NCBI GenBank assembly: GCA_948567375.1
Contig: OX419760.1
Coordinates: 4,278,001 to 4,342,000, forward strand
Source of the DNA: Lunularia cruciata
Taxonomy: Eukaryota; Streptophyta; Marchantiopsida; Lunulariales; Lunulariaceae
DNA: 64,000 bases
Direction of reading: 5' to 3'
A program made the translations under genes and the position numbers. This document shows, one piece after another, positions 20,913 through 31,937 of the stretch. The notes beneath the pieces were generated by a model. It was given only the letters and a program-made list of their open reading frames with translations, ran no database searches and was not told the DNA's origin. How positions within the stretch are numbered: position 1 is the first letter of the stretch; every line of letters begins with the position of its first letter.

Positions 20913-23041
20913 TCAAAGTAGACCATCAACTCCTTGGTGAAAAAGAATATCCTCCACCATTGTGTAAGGTCTAGATCTTGTTGCAAGGGCCTTCCTCTCC
21001 CTAGCATGCATCCCTTCTGGATAGTTACCTCTTGTCACAAAATCCACAATCTCCTTGTACTCCATTGGAACCTCTTGAGTGATTGAGATTGTCATGAGTT
21101 CCTCATCCGGGAAGGAATCATCCACTGGCTCATCTCCATCATGATCATAGGCTCTAGATAACAAATCAGCATTTGCATGTTTCTTTCATGGCCTATCCTC
21201 AATGGTGTAGTCATACTCAAACAAGAGTATCATCCACCTTGCTAGTCTCCCTTCAACATTAGGCTTGTTGAAGATGTACTTCAAAGCCTTGTGATCCGTG
21301 ACAATGGTGGCTTTCCCTCCAATCAAGTAGTGTCTAAACTTCTTGAGACCAAAGATCACTACCAACCCTTCTCTCTCCGTGACAGAGTAGTTCTTCTCTA
21401 CTGAAACCATCTGCCTACTAGCATAAGCTATTGGATGATCATGCCCATCTTGGTCTAATTGACTAAGAGTGCATCCTATAGCTACATTAGAAGCATCAGT
21501 GTAGAGGATGAAAGGCTTACTTCAATCAAGTTTAGCAAGAATTGGAGCTACAACAAGGGATTGCTTGAGCTCCTCAAAAGCTTTGAGAGCCTCCTTGTCC
21601 TCCAAAATCACCATGTAATCTACACCCTTCTTCATGTAGATGGTCAATGCATAAGCCTTGTTGGAAAATGAGAAGATGAACCTCCTATAGTATCCAACTA
21701 TCCCCAAGAATTGGCGTAACTTTGTCAAGCTTGAAGGGAATGGAAGGTCTGAGATTTTCCTCACCTTCTCAAGATCAATTGCTATTCCATCCTTGGAGAT
21801 GATGTGCCCCAAAAGTAGACCTTCTTCACATCCAAAAATGCACTTCTCTAGGTTGAGTGATGCATTTGTCTCATCCAAGCATTGCAAGACTTTGATTAGG
21901 TGCTCAAAGTGCTCCTCCTTGCTCCCATAGACACAAAAGTCATCAATGAAGTCTCTCACAAATTTCCCAATGAAAGGTTCAAATACCTTGTTCATGAACC
22001 ATTGGAATGTGGTTGGAGCATTGCAAAGCCCAAAGGCATGACCTTGAAAGCGTAAGTTCCCCAAGGTGTGGTGAATGTGGTGAGTTGTTGATGCTCTGGT
22101 GCAATCTTGATTTGGTTATATCCACTATAACCATCTCCAAAACTGTACCTCTCATGACCTGCAACCTCCTCCAAGATCTCATCAATGAATGGCAATGGGT
22201 AGTAGTCCTTCTTGGTAACAACATTGAGCTTCTTGTAATCCACACATACCCAAAGCTTGCCATTCTTTTTCTTCACAATGACAATTGGAGACACCCATTT
22301 TGAATTCTCTACCTCAAAGATAAATCCAGCCTCCTTGAGCTTATCAATCTCCTCTTTCACAACTAAAGATATTGGTGGGCTAATGCGATGTTGCTTTTGG
22401 CAGATTGGTCTTGCATGTGACTCCACCTCTATCTTGTGCTCCTCCAAGGTGACTTCCTTCAAATCCTTGTAATTGAAAGCAAACACATGGATGAACTTGC
22501 GGAAAATCTCCTCAAATCTCACCTTCTCCTCCTTGGTAACATTTGGGCCATACTTGAGGGTAGATAACCTTCTCTCTACCTCCTCAAGTGTCAATGGTGA
22601 TTTGTCTGGGTCCTTCAAAACCTCTGGCTTAGGTGCAAAATCCATAGCACACAAGGGATACACATCTGAATCAGATTCAGATTCATCCTCCTCCGTGGAA
22701 GTCTCCTTTTCCATGCTTGTGTCCACACTTGAAGCTCCTTCTTCAGAATCTGATTCCCAATAATCATAAGATGGTGTATTTGAATGTGAAGTGTTGGTGG
22801 TGTTAGTCACAGGAACTGTGACTCTATGGTTTGATGGCCCAATCCTCAAGTACCCTTTGTGCCATCGATCAGTTGTGCATGCTACTCTCAACCATGGCCT
22901 CCCAAGAAGTAAGTCATAGCTTGAATCCTTCAAGACTTGGAAAGTCATGAGATTTTGAACTCCCATAACTGAAACTACCACTTTATCCATCACCCCTACT
23001 GGTGGAACTTGTTGCTTGTTTGCCATGCTCACCACAAATGT
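20913..23041 (-). pseudogene. G1-c protease C-terminus, RT and RNase H (a few breaks)
   Basis: The 21,992-23,035 ORF (347 codons) begins at the protease flap, passes LLLGRPWLR, an acidic stretch, and RT motifs VSPIVIVKKKNGK, YPLPFIDEILEEV and FGDGYSGYNQIKI. A frameshift near 22,040 passes to 21,522-22,064, which carries the catalytic IDDFCVYG, LGHIISKDGI and GYYRRFIFSF. The 21,186-21,410 and 20,913-21,164 pieces are RNase H (ITEREGLVVIFGLKKFRHYL, HKALKYIFNKP) and the linker to integrase. A TGA near 23,039 replaces a Ser codon present in G1-b. Breaks are few compared with the other copies. Confidence 0.88.
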
Positions 23042-24624
23042 TCAAGGTCTTGAGGATATCATACCCAACTTCTTCATCAACCTTTTTGACATGGCATTCA
23101 TTGCTGATCCTCCATCAACCAATGCATCCTTGATGTTGTGACCATTCACTCTCACATCAATCTTGGAGGTATATTCACAAGCCTCCCATGGTGCTGGCTT
23201 GGCATCCACCACCCCCAATGATACTGGAACTTTTGCCTTCTTCTTCTTCTTGCTCCTTGTAGAACTCAAACCACCTCTAAGCTCCTTTCTCAAGGTAGGG
23301 TTCAAAGCAATTAATTGGCCCACTATGATGTTAGCCTTGTGACTACTAACATCCTCCAACACATTGTAATTCCATTGTTGCTTTGAAATCAAGAAATCCT
23401 CCATCCCCAACCTCTTCCTTGGAGTCTTTGTTGTTGATGGTGTTGAGGTGTGAGTGCTCCTAGTAGACATAGGAGTATCCTTGCTTGAAGTTAATCCTTG
23501 AGAAGAGTGAGCATCCTTTGCAAAACGAGCTCTCTTCTTCTCTTGTGCCAAAAGCTCCAAATTAAGACTCTTGGAGTTTGAGCACTCTCCCTTCTCATAC
23601 TTGCTCTCCACCACATCTATGGATGCTATCCCATTACCTTTGTTTGGATTAGGAGCCACTTGGGTTTCACTACCACCCTCTTTCCCTCTATTGGCTCCCT
23701 CATAACCCCTTCTTCCATGGTAATTGGAATTTGGACAATTCCTTTGGATATGGCCTGTTCCTCCACAACCAAAACAATTTCTATCATTGAAATTGTTGGC
23801 TGGTTGAACTCCTCTATATGGATAGTTTCCATAACTCCTAGGCGCTCTCCCTACATTCTGATCCACCTCTCTTCTCCCATAGTTGCACCACATTGATCTT
23901 GAGATCCGCAAGTTGTTTTGTGATGGTTTGAAGTGGATCCTTTGGTGGAGGTGCAAGAATTGGAGCAACTACTACTTGTGGTGCAACCCTTGTCACCAAA
24001 GTATCAGAAGTTCCACCATACTTGTAGCCTTGAGGAGGATGCACAACCTCCTTCACCACCAAATCACTCTCATCCTCTTCCAAACTCTCCTCCATACGAA
24101 TTGCGATCTTGATAGCTTCAACCTTGGAAGAAGGTTTCTCATATCTCACCTTGCTTCTAATTTGTGGTCTCAACCCTCCCACAAAATTATTGGTGAGCAT
24201 GGCCCCTATGCCAATCATTGTAGTCTCCACATCATCCCCACCCTTCCTCAACACTATGCAAAATCTAGACTCTAACTTTTCCACTCTTTCCACATAAACT
24301 CTCACTTTCTCTCCTTCTCCTTGCTTGAGAAATGTAACCTCACTCATCAATCTCTCATAACTCTCATCAAGAAGAAAGTTCTCAATGAGTGCTGAAGTCA
24401 AAGTCTCCCAAGACTCCTCTTCCCCATCTCTCCTCTCTCTCTTTTGGTATTCTGACTCATACCATGTAAGTGCTGCATCCTCAAAGAAATCTGGTAATAA
24501 TGAGGCCCACTCATTCTTCCTCCTCTCATTGTTTCCTATGCAAGCTCTCTTGAAGTCTCTCACAAAGGCCTCCACATCTTCTCCATCCTTGCCAAAGAAA
24601 ACCGGAAGTTTCCCTATCTTAACC
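23042..24624 (-). pseudogene. G1-c gag and protease N-terminus
   Basis: Gag runs from the GKLPVFFGKDGEDVEAF region (about 24,620; the ATG of G1-b is ATA here) through 23,838-24,575 (RACIGNNERRKNEWASLL, LTWYESEYQ, VRVYVERVEKLE). A 2-base deletion near 23,875 relative to G1-b shifts the frame to 23,042-23,968, which contains the intact CCHC knuckle CFGCGGTGHIQRNC, the basic KKKKKAK run and the protease box LVDGGSAMNAM. It serves as the reference copy for the gag fragments of G1-a and G1-b, because X and G2 insertions are absent. Confidence 0.88.
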
Positions 24625-24851
24625 CCTCACTATCTTTCTTTTCTCTCAAATTTTTTTTCTCTTTGTTTTTCTCTCACTCTATTACTAATAGAGTATATAC
24701 ATGACTAACACCATCTAAGAATAATCCACTCTAGGGAACACAAAAGGTTTAGGTTGCTCCAAGATTTCTATAGCAACATCAAATCCTAGAGTGCATATTA
24801 ATCTAACTCTCATGGATAGTTTATCCATAAGTTGAAAGATTATCTCCATCA

Positions 24852-25268
24852 CTAATCTTGAGAACTAGCTGATGAAGGTGGTAGTATTTCTGTAGTTGTA
24901 CTAAGACTCTCTCCAAGATCCTTCACCAAAGTCTCCAAAAATGCTTTTACTCCACTACACTCATGTCCTTTTGGAAGTCCTTCAACCCCACAAACCTCAC
25001 ACAACTCCTTGGTCTTAGATCTTCTCCCTCCCAATCTTGGTGAAGAAGGTCCAACATGCAAACCCAAGTCAAGTAAGCCTCTCCTTTCCCTCAATCTCTT
25101 GCTCTCAAAGGTCAATGGACATGAACTTGCCTTATGTTCCTTCTCTCCACACATAAAGCACTTAGACTCACTCTTTCCTCCAAGTGGTGTAGGTTTTTGG
25201 ATCCTCTCAACACTCTCTTCAAATTCTATTGTAAACTCTTTTTTCCTCAAATCCACCCCTACAATCAC
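24852..25268 (-). CDS. G1 leader ORF, zinc-knuckle protein (G1-c copy)
   Basis: 138-codon ORF homologous to 10,693-11,286. Both Cys/His clusters are kept: CFMCGEKEHKASSCP and CEVCGVEGLPKGHEC, separated by the basic segment with RERRG and GRRSKTK. It lies between the 5' LTR and gag on the minus strand. In-frame sequence upstream of this ORF is broken near 25,270-25,300. Retention in the youngest copy supports a function in the element's life cycle, such as RNA binding or packaging, but this is inference. Confidence 0.68.
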   Translation of the reverse strand: MIVGVDLRKKEFTIEFEESVERIQKPTPLGGKSESKCFMCGEKEHKASSCPLTFESKRLRERRGLLDLGLHVGPSSPRLGGRRSKTKELCEVCGVEGLPKGHECSGVKAFLETLVKDLGESLSTTTEILPPSSASSQD

Positions 25269-25299
25269 CTCAAACCCTTGGGGAACCTTGCATCATCTC

Positions 25300-26157
25300 A
25301 ATTTCCACTCTTGATGACCCTCCGTGTTCCCAAGATGAATCTAAACACTCAAACATGCTTTTTGTTGATCTCAAACTCCTCATGCATGAGATCTCCACTC
25401 TGCAGAATTGACACTTCCTCACAATGTCACTCAAATCTCCCACCCACTATGTCACAGTCCTCTGAAATTTTTCACACTTGATCACAACTCTAGGGTGTCC
25501 CTCCCTGCAAAATTTCAGATCTTTTCATCGAGCCATTTGGCCTAGACACCTTTCTATTCAGCACACATATTTCAGATTTGGTCTCAAAACCACCCCCCTC
25601 ACTTCAAAATCTCATAACTCTGTGCGCAAGAATGATCTCTCTCTAATTTTTTGTGGCAGCAGGTAGGATACAATGCACTGAATTTTCTTGGAAATTTTCA
25701 GGACCACTCACCAAAAATTGAAGAAATGGCAGACTCTATACAACTTTCTAGAGAGCATGCAGTTGCGGGAGCACTTTACCCTATCAATTTTCAAAAATTC
25801 TAGCCCATTGCACATAATAGATCTGACAATAATTTCAAGTGTGCTAACTGGAAGATAACCCAAGCTATCATGTGTAGAAATTTCAAGTCCAAATCTCAAA
25901 CTTGAGATTTTGCCCAAAATCACCTTAATCCCCAAAATCTGCAATCCACCTCACACAATCTCTCCAATTCCTCTCATGTGTACAAGATATACAAAATCAC
26001 CTCAAAGATATCATAATGAACTACAAGGTATACAAATGGATCTTGGTACTCTAACATAAGTTGAGCCCTCTCCTCTCCTAATGTTCTCTCCAAGTGAACT
26101 CTCATAGCCTCCTTCTGCCTAATGTAGAATTGAACGCAGAACATTATCTAGAGAGGT
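25300..26157 (-). other. G1-c leader, non-coding
   Basis: Untranslated leader of G1-c between the zinc-knuckle ORF and the PBS; homologous to 9,991-10,692 (plus) and 33,300-34,055 (minus). No reading frame is conserved among copies. Confidence 0.5.
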
Positions 26158-26173
26158 CCCAGCAACGGAACCA
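26158..26173 (-). promoter_or_regulatory. G1-c primer-binding site
   Basis: On the minus strand, TGGTTCCGTTGCTGGG lies a few bases inside the 5' LTR. It has the TGG start and spacing of a tRNA primer site and is similar to the TGGCGCCGTTGCC type of Athila/Tat elements. Confidence 0.65.
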
Positions 26174-26179
26174 AAAATA

Positions 26180-26869
26180 TGAGCCGGTTTGTCTCTCACT
26201 TAGGATGAACCTCTGATGGCTATTATGGTAGCGCACCATGGACTAAGAAGGCAAGGAACCCCAATTCCATCATACTCCTCCAAGGCTAACACTCCAAGAC
26301 TCAAGTCATTGCTCACTAGAGAACTCAATGAGAGATAGATAGTTGCAAATGAAAGGATGATGAGTACCTCCTCACCCCTTGTTTATATACTTGTGAAATA
26401 GTTACGGACCAAAGTTACTAATTACCATAGTAACTCAAGTTACTAGACTAAAAGTCAAGTAAAGTCAAAAAGTAGAAAAGAATATCCATTCACATGTGCA
26501 TATTCCCCTAAGCATGTGGTCTTATCTTGACCCAACCACTAAGTCAAGGATTCCTTCACATGGGCTATCCTTGGACTAAAGAAGAATCCAAAACAAAAAG
26601 GCTTGCGGGCCCAAGAGTTCTCAACTCTTTCCTCAAAGCCAAACACCTAGGAATAATACCAAGTCAACACACTAAAATCCAAAATAGTGGTGCTCATCTT
26701 TTCTACTTCCTCTAAAGTAAAGTCCCCTCTATCTTAGCTATGACTAACTTTAGCTAACCATGACTAATATAGAACCATCCTTTATCTCTATATAAATAAT
26801 ATCTCTTAAGTACTTGTAATACCAAGCTAAATATCACAATACCACACACATGCACAAATGGGTGTTACA
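26180..26869 (-). repeat. G1-c 5' LTR
   Basis: Reverse-complement LTR from TGAGCCGGTTTGTCTCTC to GGTGTTACA. It is nearly identical to 19,057-19,745; the visible differences are around the CTATC(C/A) region and in the TTTAAAG/TCTAAAG segment. Confidence 0.9.
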
Positions 26870-28430
26870 TGTCACAAATCACAAGGCTTTGAAGTACATC
26901 TTCAACAAGCCTAATATTGAAGGGAGACTAGCAAGATGGATGATACTCTTGTCTGAGTATGACTACACCATTGAGGATAGGCCATGAAAGAAACATGCAA
27001 ATGCTGATTTGTTATCTAGAGCCTATGATCATGATGGAGATGAGCCAGTGGATGATTCCTTCCCGGATGAGGAACTCATGACAATCTCAATCACTCAAGA
27101 GGTTCCAATGGAGTACAAGGAGATTGTGGATTTTGTGACAAGAGGTAACTATCCAGAAGGGATGCATCCTAGGGAGAGGAAGGCCCTACCAACAAGATCT
27201 AGACCTTACACAATGGTGGAGGATATTCTTTTTCACCAAGGAGTAGATGGTCTACTTCGAAGAGAAGTGGTAAGGAAGAGTCTATCCTACTCATAAAGGA
27301 GTTTCATGAAGGTTTAGTGTGTGGAGGACACTTTGCAGGAAAGGTGACTGCTTTCAAGATTCTAGATGCAGGTTACCATTGGAGAAGGATTTTCAAGGAT
27401 TGTCTTGATTATTGCAAAACTTGTCATGTTTGTCAAGCTTTTGCTAGAAAATCTACTTCCACTCCACCACTTAGATCAATTCCATTGCTAGGACCTTTTG
27501 AGAAGTGGGGAATTGATTTTGTAGGTCCTCTCAAAAGAACCCCAAGGAACAATTGGTACATTGTGGTAGTTACTGATTACCTTACCAAGTGGGTTGAGGC
27601 TAGACCATTGAGTGAAAAGAATGAAGATGAAGTTGGGAGATTTCTTTATGAACGCATTATCACTAGATTTCGATGCCTTTGGAGTTGGTTTCTAATAGAG
27701 GAGGAGAGTTTACAAGAAGCATCACTACAGCTATGCTACGGCATTTCTCTATCACACATAGAGTAACTGCATCCTATAAGCCAAATTCCAATGGCTTGGC
27801 AGAGAGAACCAATCAGACCTTGTGCATGATGTTGGCCAAAGATGCAAAAATGGAGGGGGCTAAACATCATTGGGACAAGAGGATTCATGTAGTTTCATGG
27901 GAGTATAGGACAACCATGAAGACTTCCACTGGATATTCTCCATTTCAATTGGTATATAGTATTGAGTCTACCTTACCTATTCACTTTGATCTTCCTACCT
28001 TCCAAAGCATTCATAGGAGATTGAAGAAAGCACAAGAGAGTGATGCAGAGAAGTCAAGGAAGGATCAACTCATGAAGTTGGAAGAGGCAAGAGCAGTTGC
28101 TATGGTTCGAGTAGAGCAAGCCCAAAGGAAGCAAAAGGAGAGCTATGACAAGAGGCAAGGCAAGGCAAGAAGAAGGTAGAGCCTTTCAAAGAAGGTGATT
28201 GAGTAATGTTGTTTGACTCCATTTGATTCAACAGAGTGCAAAAGAAGTTTTTGCCTAAGTACTTTGGACCTTTCATAGTGGATAAGGTGTGGGGAAATTA
28301 CACCTATGATCTCAAGGAGTTGGGAGGAAGACACTTTGATAGGATTAACCATGATAAGTTGAAGATGTATCATAGAAGGTAGAGAGACCTTCACTTTGAG
28401 GACAAAGTGAAAACTTAGTCCGGGGGTAAA
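26870..28430 (+). pseudogene. G1-b RNase H end, integrase and polypurine tract
   Basis: Resumes G1-b after G1-c. RNase H end (HKALKYIFNKPNIEGRLARW) and linker are at 26,880-27,296. Integrase is split by frameshifts: 27,317-27,766 has the zinc domain (GGHFAGK, YCKTCHVCQ) and first catalytic Asp (WGIDFVGPL); 27,673-28,179 has a changed second-Asp region (LVSNRGGEF, Asp to Asn) and the third residue in LAERTNQTL. The C-terminal domain follows to about 28,380 with FLPKYFGPF and LKELGGRHF. The purine/G-rich CCGGGGGTAAA (28,420-28,430) before the 3' LTR is the likely polypurine tract. Confidence 0.87.
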
Positions 28431-29121
28431 TGTAACACCCATTTATGCATGTGTGTGGTATTGTGATATTTAGCTTGGTATTACAAGTACTTGAGAGATA
28501 TTATTTATATAGAGATAAAGGATGATTCTATATTAGTCATGATTAGCTAAAGTTAGTCATAGCTAAGATAGAGGGGACCTTACTTTAAAGGAAGTAGAAA
28601 AGATGAGCACCACTATTTTGGATTTTAGTGTGTTGATTTGGTATTATTCTTAGGTGTTTGGCTTTGAGGAAAGAGTTGAGAACTCTTGGGCCCGCAAGCC
28701 TTTTTGTTTTGGATTCTTCTTTAGTCCAAGGATAGCCCTTGTAAAGGAATCCTTGACTTAGTGGTTGGGTCAAGATAAGACCACATGCTTAGGGGAATAT
28801 GCACATGTGAATGGATATTCCTTTCTATTTTTTGACTTTACTTAACTTTTAGTCTAGTAACTTGAGTTACTCTAGTAATTAGTAACTTTGGTGCGTAACT
28901 ATTTCACAAGTATATAAACAAGGGATGAGGAGGTACTCATCATCCTTTCATTTGCAACTATCTCTCTCTCATTGAGTTCTCTAATGAGCAATGTCTTGAG
29001 TCTTGGAGTGTTAGCCTTGGAGGAGTATGATGGAGTTGGGGTTCCTTGCCTTCTTAGTCTATGGTGCGCTACCATAATAGCCATCAGAGGTTTATCCTGA
29101 GTGAGAGACAGGCTAGCTCAC
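28431..29121 (+). repeat. G1-b 3' LTR
   Basis: TGTAACACCCATTTATGC start, GGCTAGCTCA(C) end, about 690 bp; followed by AGATC, which duplicates 9,275-9,279. Confidence 0.9.
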
Positions 29122-29126
29122 AGATC

Positions 29127-31177
29127 AGACTCAACTCAAGAGATTCTTGGGGTTGATGTGATTCTATCATAGATTTGTAAGGGACTTCTCCAAGGTTGCA
29201 TAGCCTTTTATGGCACTATTACGGCACTATTGGGCAAGGGGAAGAAGTGGACATGGGGAACCGCACAAGAGTTGACCTTTCAAGAATTGAAAGCCGCCTT
29301 GCTACATCCACCAATCTTGAAGTGGTATGACCCAAAACATCCAATCAAGTTGGCTACAAAGGCGTAGCAATAGGAGTAGTCCTACAACAAGAGTGGCATG
29401 ACGGATGGCATCCAATTGCATATTTCTCTCAAAAGTTGTTATTGGCAGAGTGCAACTACCACACCACAGAACAAGAAGAGTTGGCCATCGTTATGGCTAC
29501 CAAGCATTGGAAGCACTATCTGAGTGAGAAGGCATTTGTTGTAGAGACAAACCACAAACCTCTAGTCTACCTCAAGATGCAGAAGGATCTATCTCATCAC
29601 CAAATTCGGTAGGTAGAGTGGCAACAACACTTCAACATGACAATCGTCTACGTGGAAGGTAAGAAGCAACTGGCAGATGTATTCATCTCCATGCCAATGG
29701 CAAACAACTTGGTGGCAAAGGTTAAGATTAACCCTGAATTCTGGCTAGAGATTCTGGCTACTACAAAAACTGATCCACAAATTTTAGAAGCACAATCATC
29801 CAAAGGCGTCACTAGCACCCAAGGACTCACCTTTCATGATGGCAGATTATGGATCCCAAATGTCCCAGAATTATGCACCACCATTCTAGCAGAATGTCAT
29901 GATTTGGCCATTGCAGGTCATGTTGGAGTGGACAAGATCTTGGATGCAATCCAGTGCCATTACTATTGGCCTAAGATGAGCAACAAAGTGATAGACTACA
30001 TGCGTAGTTGCCTACTTTTTCAACAGAACAAAGCTTCTAATCAAGCTCTTGTAGGGCTCCTTTGACCTCTCTCTACGCCTACCCAACGTTGGGAACAAGT
30101 GAGTATGGATCTTGTCTGTGAATTACCCAAGACCACCTCAGGGTTTGACTCCATCGTGGTCTTTGTGGACCGGCTCAACAAATGATTCATGTATGCCCTA
30201 TCACCAAGGATGTGACCGCTCCACAACTAGCTCAATTATACTTAGATGCAGTCTTCTCTCACCATGGCTTGTCTAGAGAACCTATCACTGATAGAGGCAC
30301 TCAATTCACCAGTTTGTTTTAGCAAACACTTTTTGGTTTCTTCAAAACTAAATTAGCCATGTCCACAGCTTACCACCCACAAATAGATGGCCAAAAAGAG
30401 TGGGCTAATTGTACGATTGAAGACATGTTACGTGGCTTCACCTTAGAAGAGCAAGAGAGGTGGGACACCATACTCCCATTGGTGGAATTTGCTTACAACA
30501 ATTCAGTGAATGCATCCACCCAAGTCACTCTGTTCTTCCTTATGTATGGTGAGCATCCCTTCACACCTTCTAGCTTGATGAAGATCCGTCCAATGGCTAC
30601 CAAGGTCAATGCAATCAACACGTTTGTTTCTAGAATCCAACAAGGTGTGGAGAGCGCCAAGCACAGATTACAGATTGCATAAAATTGACAAAAGCAATAT
30701 GCTGATGCACACCGTAGGCACATGGAGTTCAATGTTGTGGATCAAGTGTGGCTATCTACAACCAACCTCACATTAGTTGGACCTTGTAAGCTCATACCTC
30801 GTTTTATTGGGCCTTTCTCAATTCTTTGTCGTGGCGGCGCTGTGGCCTATCACCTTGAGCTACCACCACACATGAAGATCCATCCGTGTTCCATGTTTCC
30901 TTACTATGCAAATATGCTCCCCGCCCAGGCCAAGGTCATTCCACCCAAGACATTCAACCTTGTCCGACACTCATTGATGGCATAGAGGAATATGAAGTGG
31001 AGCGTATTCTCCAAAAATGCAAGCGTGGTACTTGCCATCCGTGGGTAGACTATCTAGTACAATGGAAAGGTTACCCCCTCTGTGAAGCAACTCAAGAGCC
31101 CGCTGCCAATTTGAGTCATGCACCGGTGTTGGTGCAAGCATTTGAGCAACAATTGCACAACGAGGACGTTGTGTCTT
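29127..31177 (+). pseudogene. G2 RT C-terminus, RNase H, integrase and chromodomain (broken)
   Basis: Continues G2 pol from the RT FLGL region. RNase H (about 29,280-29,640) has many stops. Integrase at 29,637-30,065 has AGHVGVDKILDAI and YYWPKM; the HHCC domain is damaged (CLLFQQNK where a second Cys is expected). The core continues with SMDLVCELP, ITDRGTQFTS and DGQKEWANCTIED, so the D, D and E positions are recognisable, but stops intervene. 30,359-30,985 contains the rest of the core and the GPF C-terminal domain. The end (about 30,985-31,177) is a chromodomain: EYEVERIL, then YLVQWKGYPLCEATQEP and an APVLVQAF helix. A chromodomain steers integration to modified histones in this lineage. 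Confidence 0.87.
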
Positions 31178-31190
31178 AAAAGGAGGGAGG
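31178..31190 (+). promoter_or_regulatory. G2 polypurine tract
   Basis: AAAAGGAGGGAGG directly precedes the 3' LTR; it is the expected plus-strand priming site. Confidence 0.85.
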
Positions 31191-31192
31191 TC

Positions 31193-31923
31193 TATAATTC
31201 CAAGAGCTAGCCATACGATCTAGATGTGAAATTTGGTTTGGTAACATCTAGAATGATGTTATACATGATGGTCAAAATAGATCAAATAAAAGTATCACCA
31301 AAAGAGTACTTCTACTAATACAGCATAAATCGAAATAGACTTGAGAAGCTTAGAACCAATAGCTAGACATATGATTTAAAGGTGAGAATTGGTTGGTAAC
31401 ATTTGGAAGGATGTTATAGATGATGGACTAAACAGACCAGAAAGAGGTATCACCAAAAGGGGACTTCTACTAATAGAGTAGGAATCAAAATATGCCTGAA
31501 ATCTTTGAAGGCAATTTCAGAGGCCTAAACGGATGAATTAGGCCTCAAAAATGTGCAAATTCTCCCCACAATAGAGGCAAGGTTTGCCTTCTCTCCCCCT
31601 TAGTTTGTCTCATTGAGAGCTTTCCAACGGTACCTTACATGATTCTGAGACTCCTACAAGAAGATTCTCTAAAAGATTCCCTCTGGTCAAAGCTTGTTTG
31701 ACCAACCAGATAGGAACTAGACCGACATGTCACCCATCCAAGTAAGTAATCCAAGGGTGGAGCTTGCTGACAGGTCACCTATCTATGTGCCTAATCCTAT
31801 GGTGGAGCTTCCTTGGAGGAGATCCTCTTTGTCTATATAATAAAGAGAAGGTGCTCCTTTGGGCCACCAAATGTTGAGTGTGTAATTTTTGTTTCTCTCT
31901 TCTCTTGTCCTCCGAGTATTACA
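31193..31923 (+). repeat. G2 3' LTR
   Basis: About 731 bp, starting TATAATTCCAAGAGCTAG (first bases mutated from TGTAATACC) and ending GAGTATTACA. It provides the uninterrupted version of the site hit by X2 (GAGCTAGCCATAC). The TSD CCACC follows at 31,924-31,928. Confidence 0.9.
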
Positions 31924-31937
31924 CCACCAAATCACTC

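Larger units (their letters stand above)
19055..26869 (-). mobile_element. G1-c, youngest gypsy element, inserted in G1-b in opposite orientation
   Basis: LTR-internal-LTR element of about 7.8 kb on the minus strand, lying in the RNase H region of G1-b. Sequence rejoins across it (GGKATI | VTNHKALKYIF). The right junction has TGTCA; the left has TTTTT(G), so the TSD is not clean. Its two LTRs are identical over long stretches by eye, with only a few differences in about 690 bases, showing recent insertion. It encodes the leader ORF, gag, protease, RT/RNase H and integrase, with few breaks. It forms long inverted arms with G1-b. The target equals the family's own RT gene, a self-nesting. Confidence 0.88.
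9280..29121 (+). mobile_element. G1-b, Ty3/gypsy element with nested X3, X4 and G1-c
   Basis: Inserted into the RT of G2, with AGATC flanking both ends (9,275-9,279 and 29,122-29,126; one base is ambiguous with the LTR end). Joining the flanks restores G2 RT from WSALKD into a typical FLGL region. Own parts are the 5' LTR 9,280-9,970, PBS about 9,975, leader ORF 10,693-11,286, gag 11,511-12,224 plus 14,555-14,986, protease/RT 16,883-19,054, RNase H/integrase 26,870-28,430 and the 3' LTR 28,431-29,121. In the first 170 bases the LTRs differ at about ten positions by eye, so it is younger than G2 and older than G1-c. The GYSGYNQI-type RT and absence of a chromodomain fit a non-chromoviral (Tat/Athila-like) lineage. 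Confidence 0.9.
1782..31923 (+). mobile_element. G2, chromodomain Ty3/gypsy element, heavily interrupted
   Basis: LTR retrotransposon inserted into the gag of G1-a, with a perfect 5-bp TSD CCACC (1,777-1,781 and 31,924-31,928). Own sequence comprises the 5' LTR (1,782-1,800 plus about 5,485-6,201), leader, gag, protease and RT (6,202-9,279), then RNase H, integrase and chromodomain (29,127-31,177), a polypurine tract and the 3' LTR (31,193-31,923). X2 sits in its 5' LTR and G1-b in its RT. Over roughly the first 150 bases compared by eye the two LTRs differ at nearly one base in ten, so the insertion is old. Stops occur in every domain. The chromodomain places it among plant chromoviruses. 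Confidence 0.9.

Noticed and set aside
26180-26869. ORFs of about 62 codons repeated at 9,433, 19,373, 26,527 and 28,585
   Set aside because: They are the same stretch of G1 LTR read on one strand; they vary with LTR decay and have no gene features.
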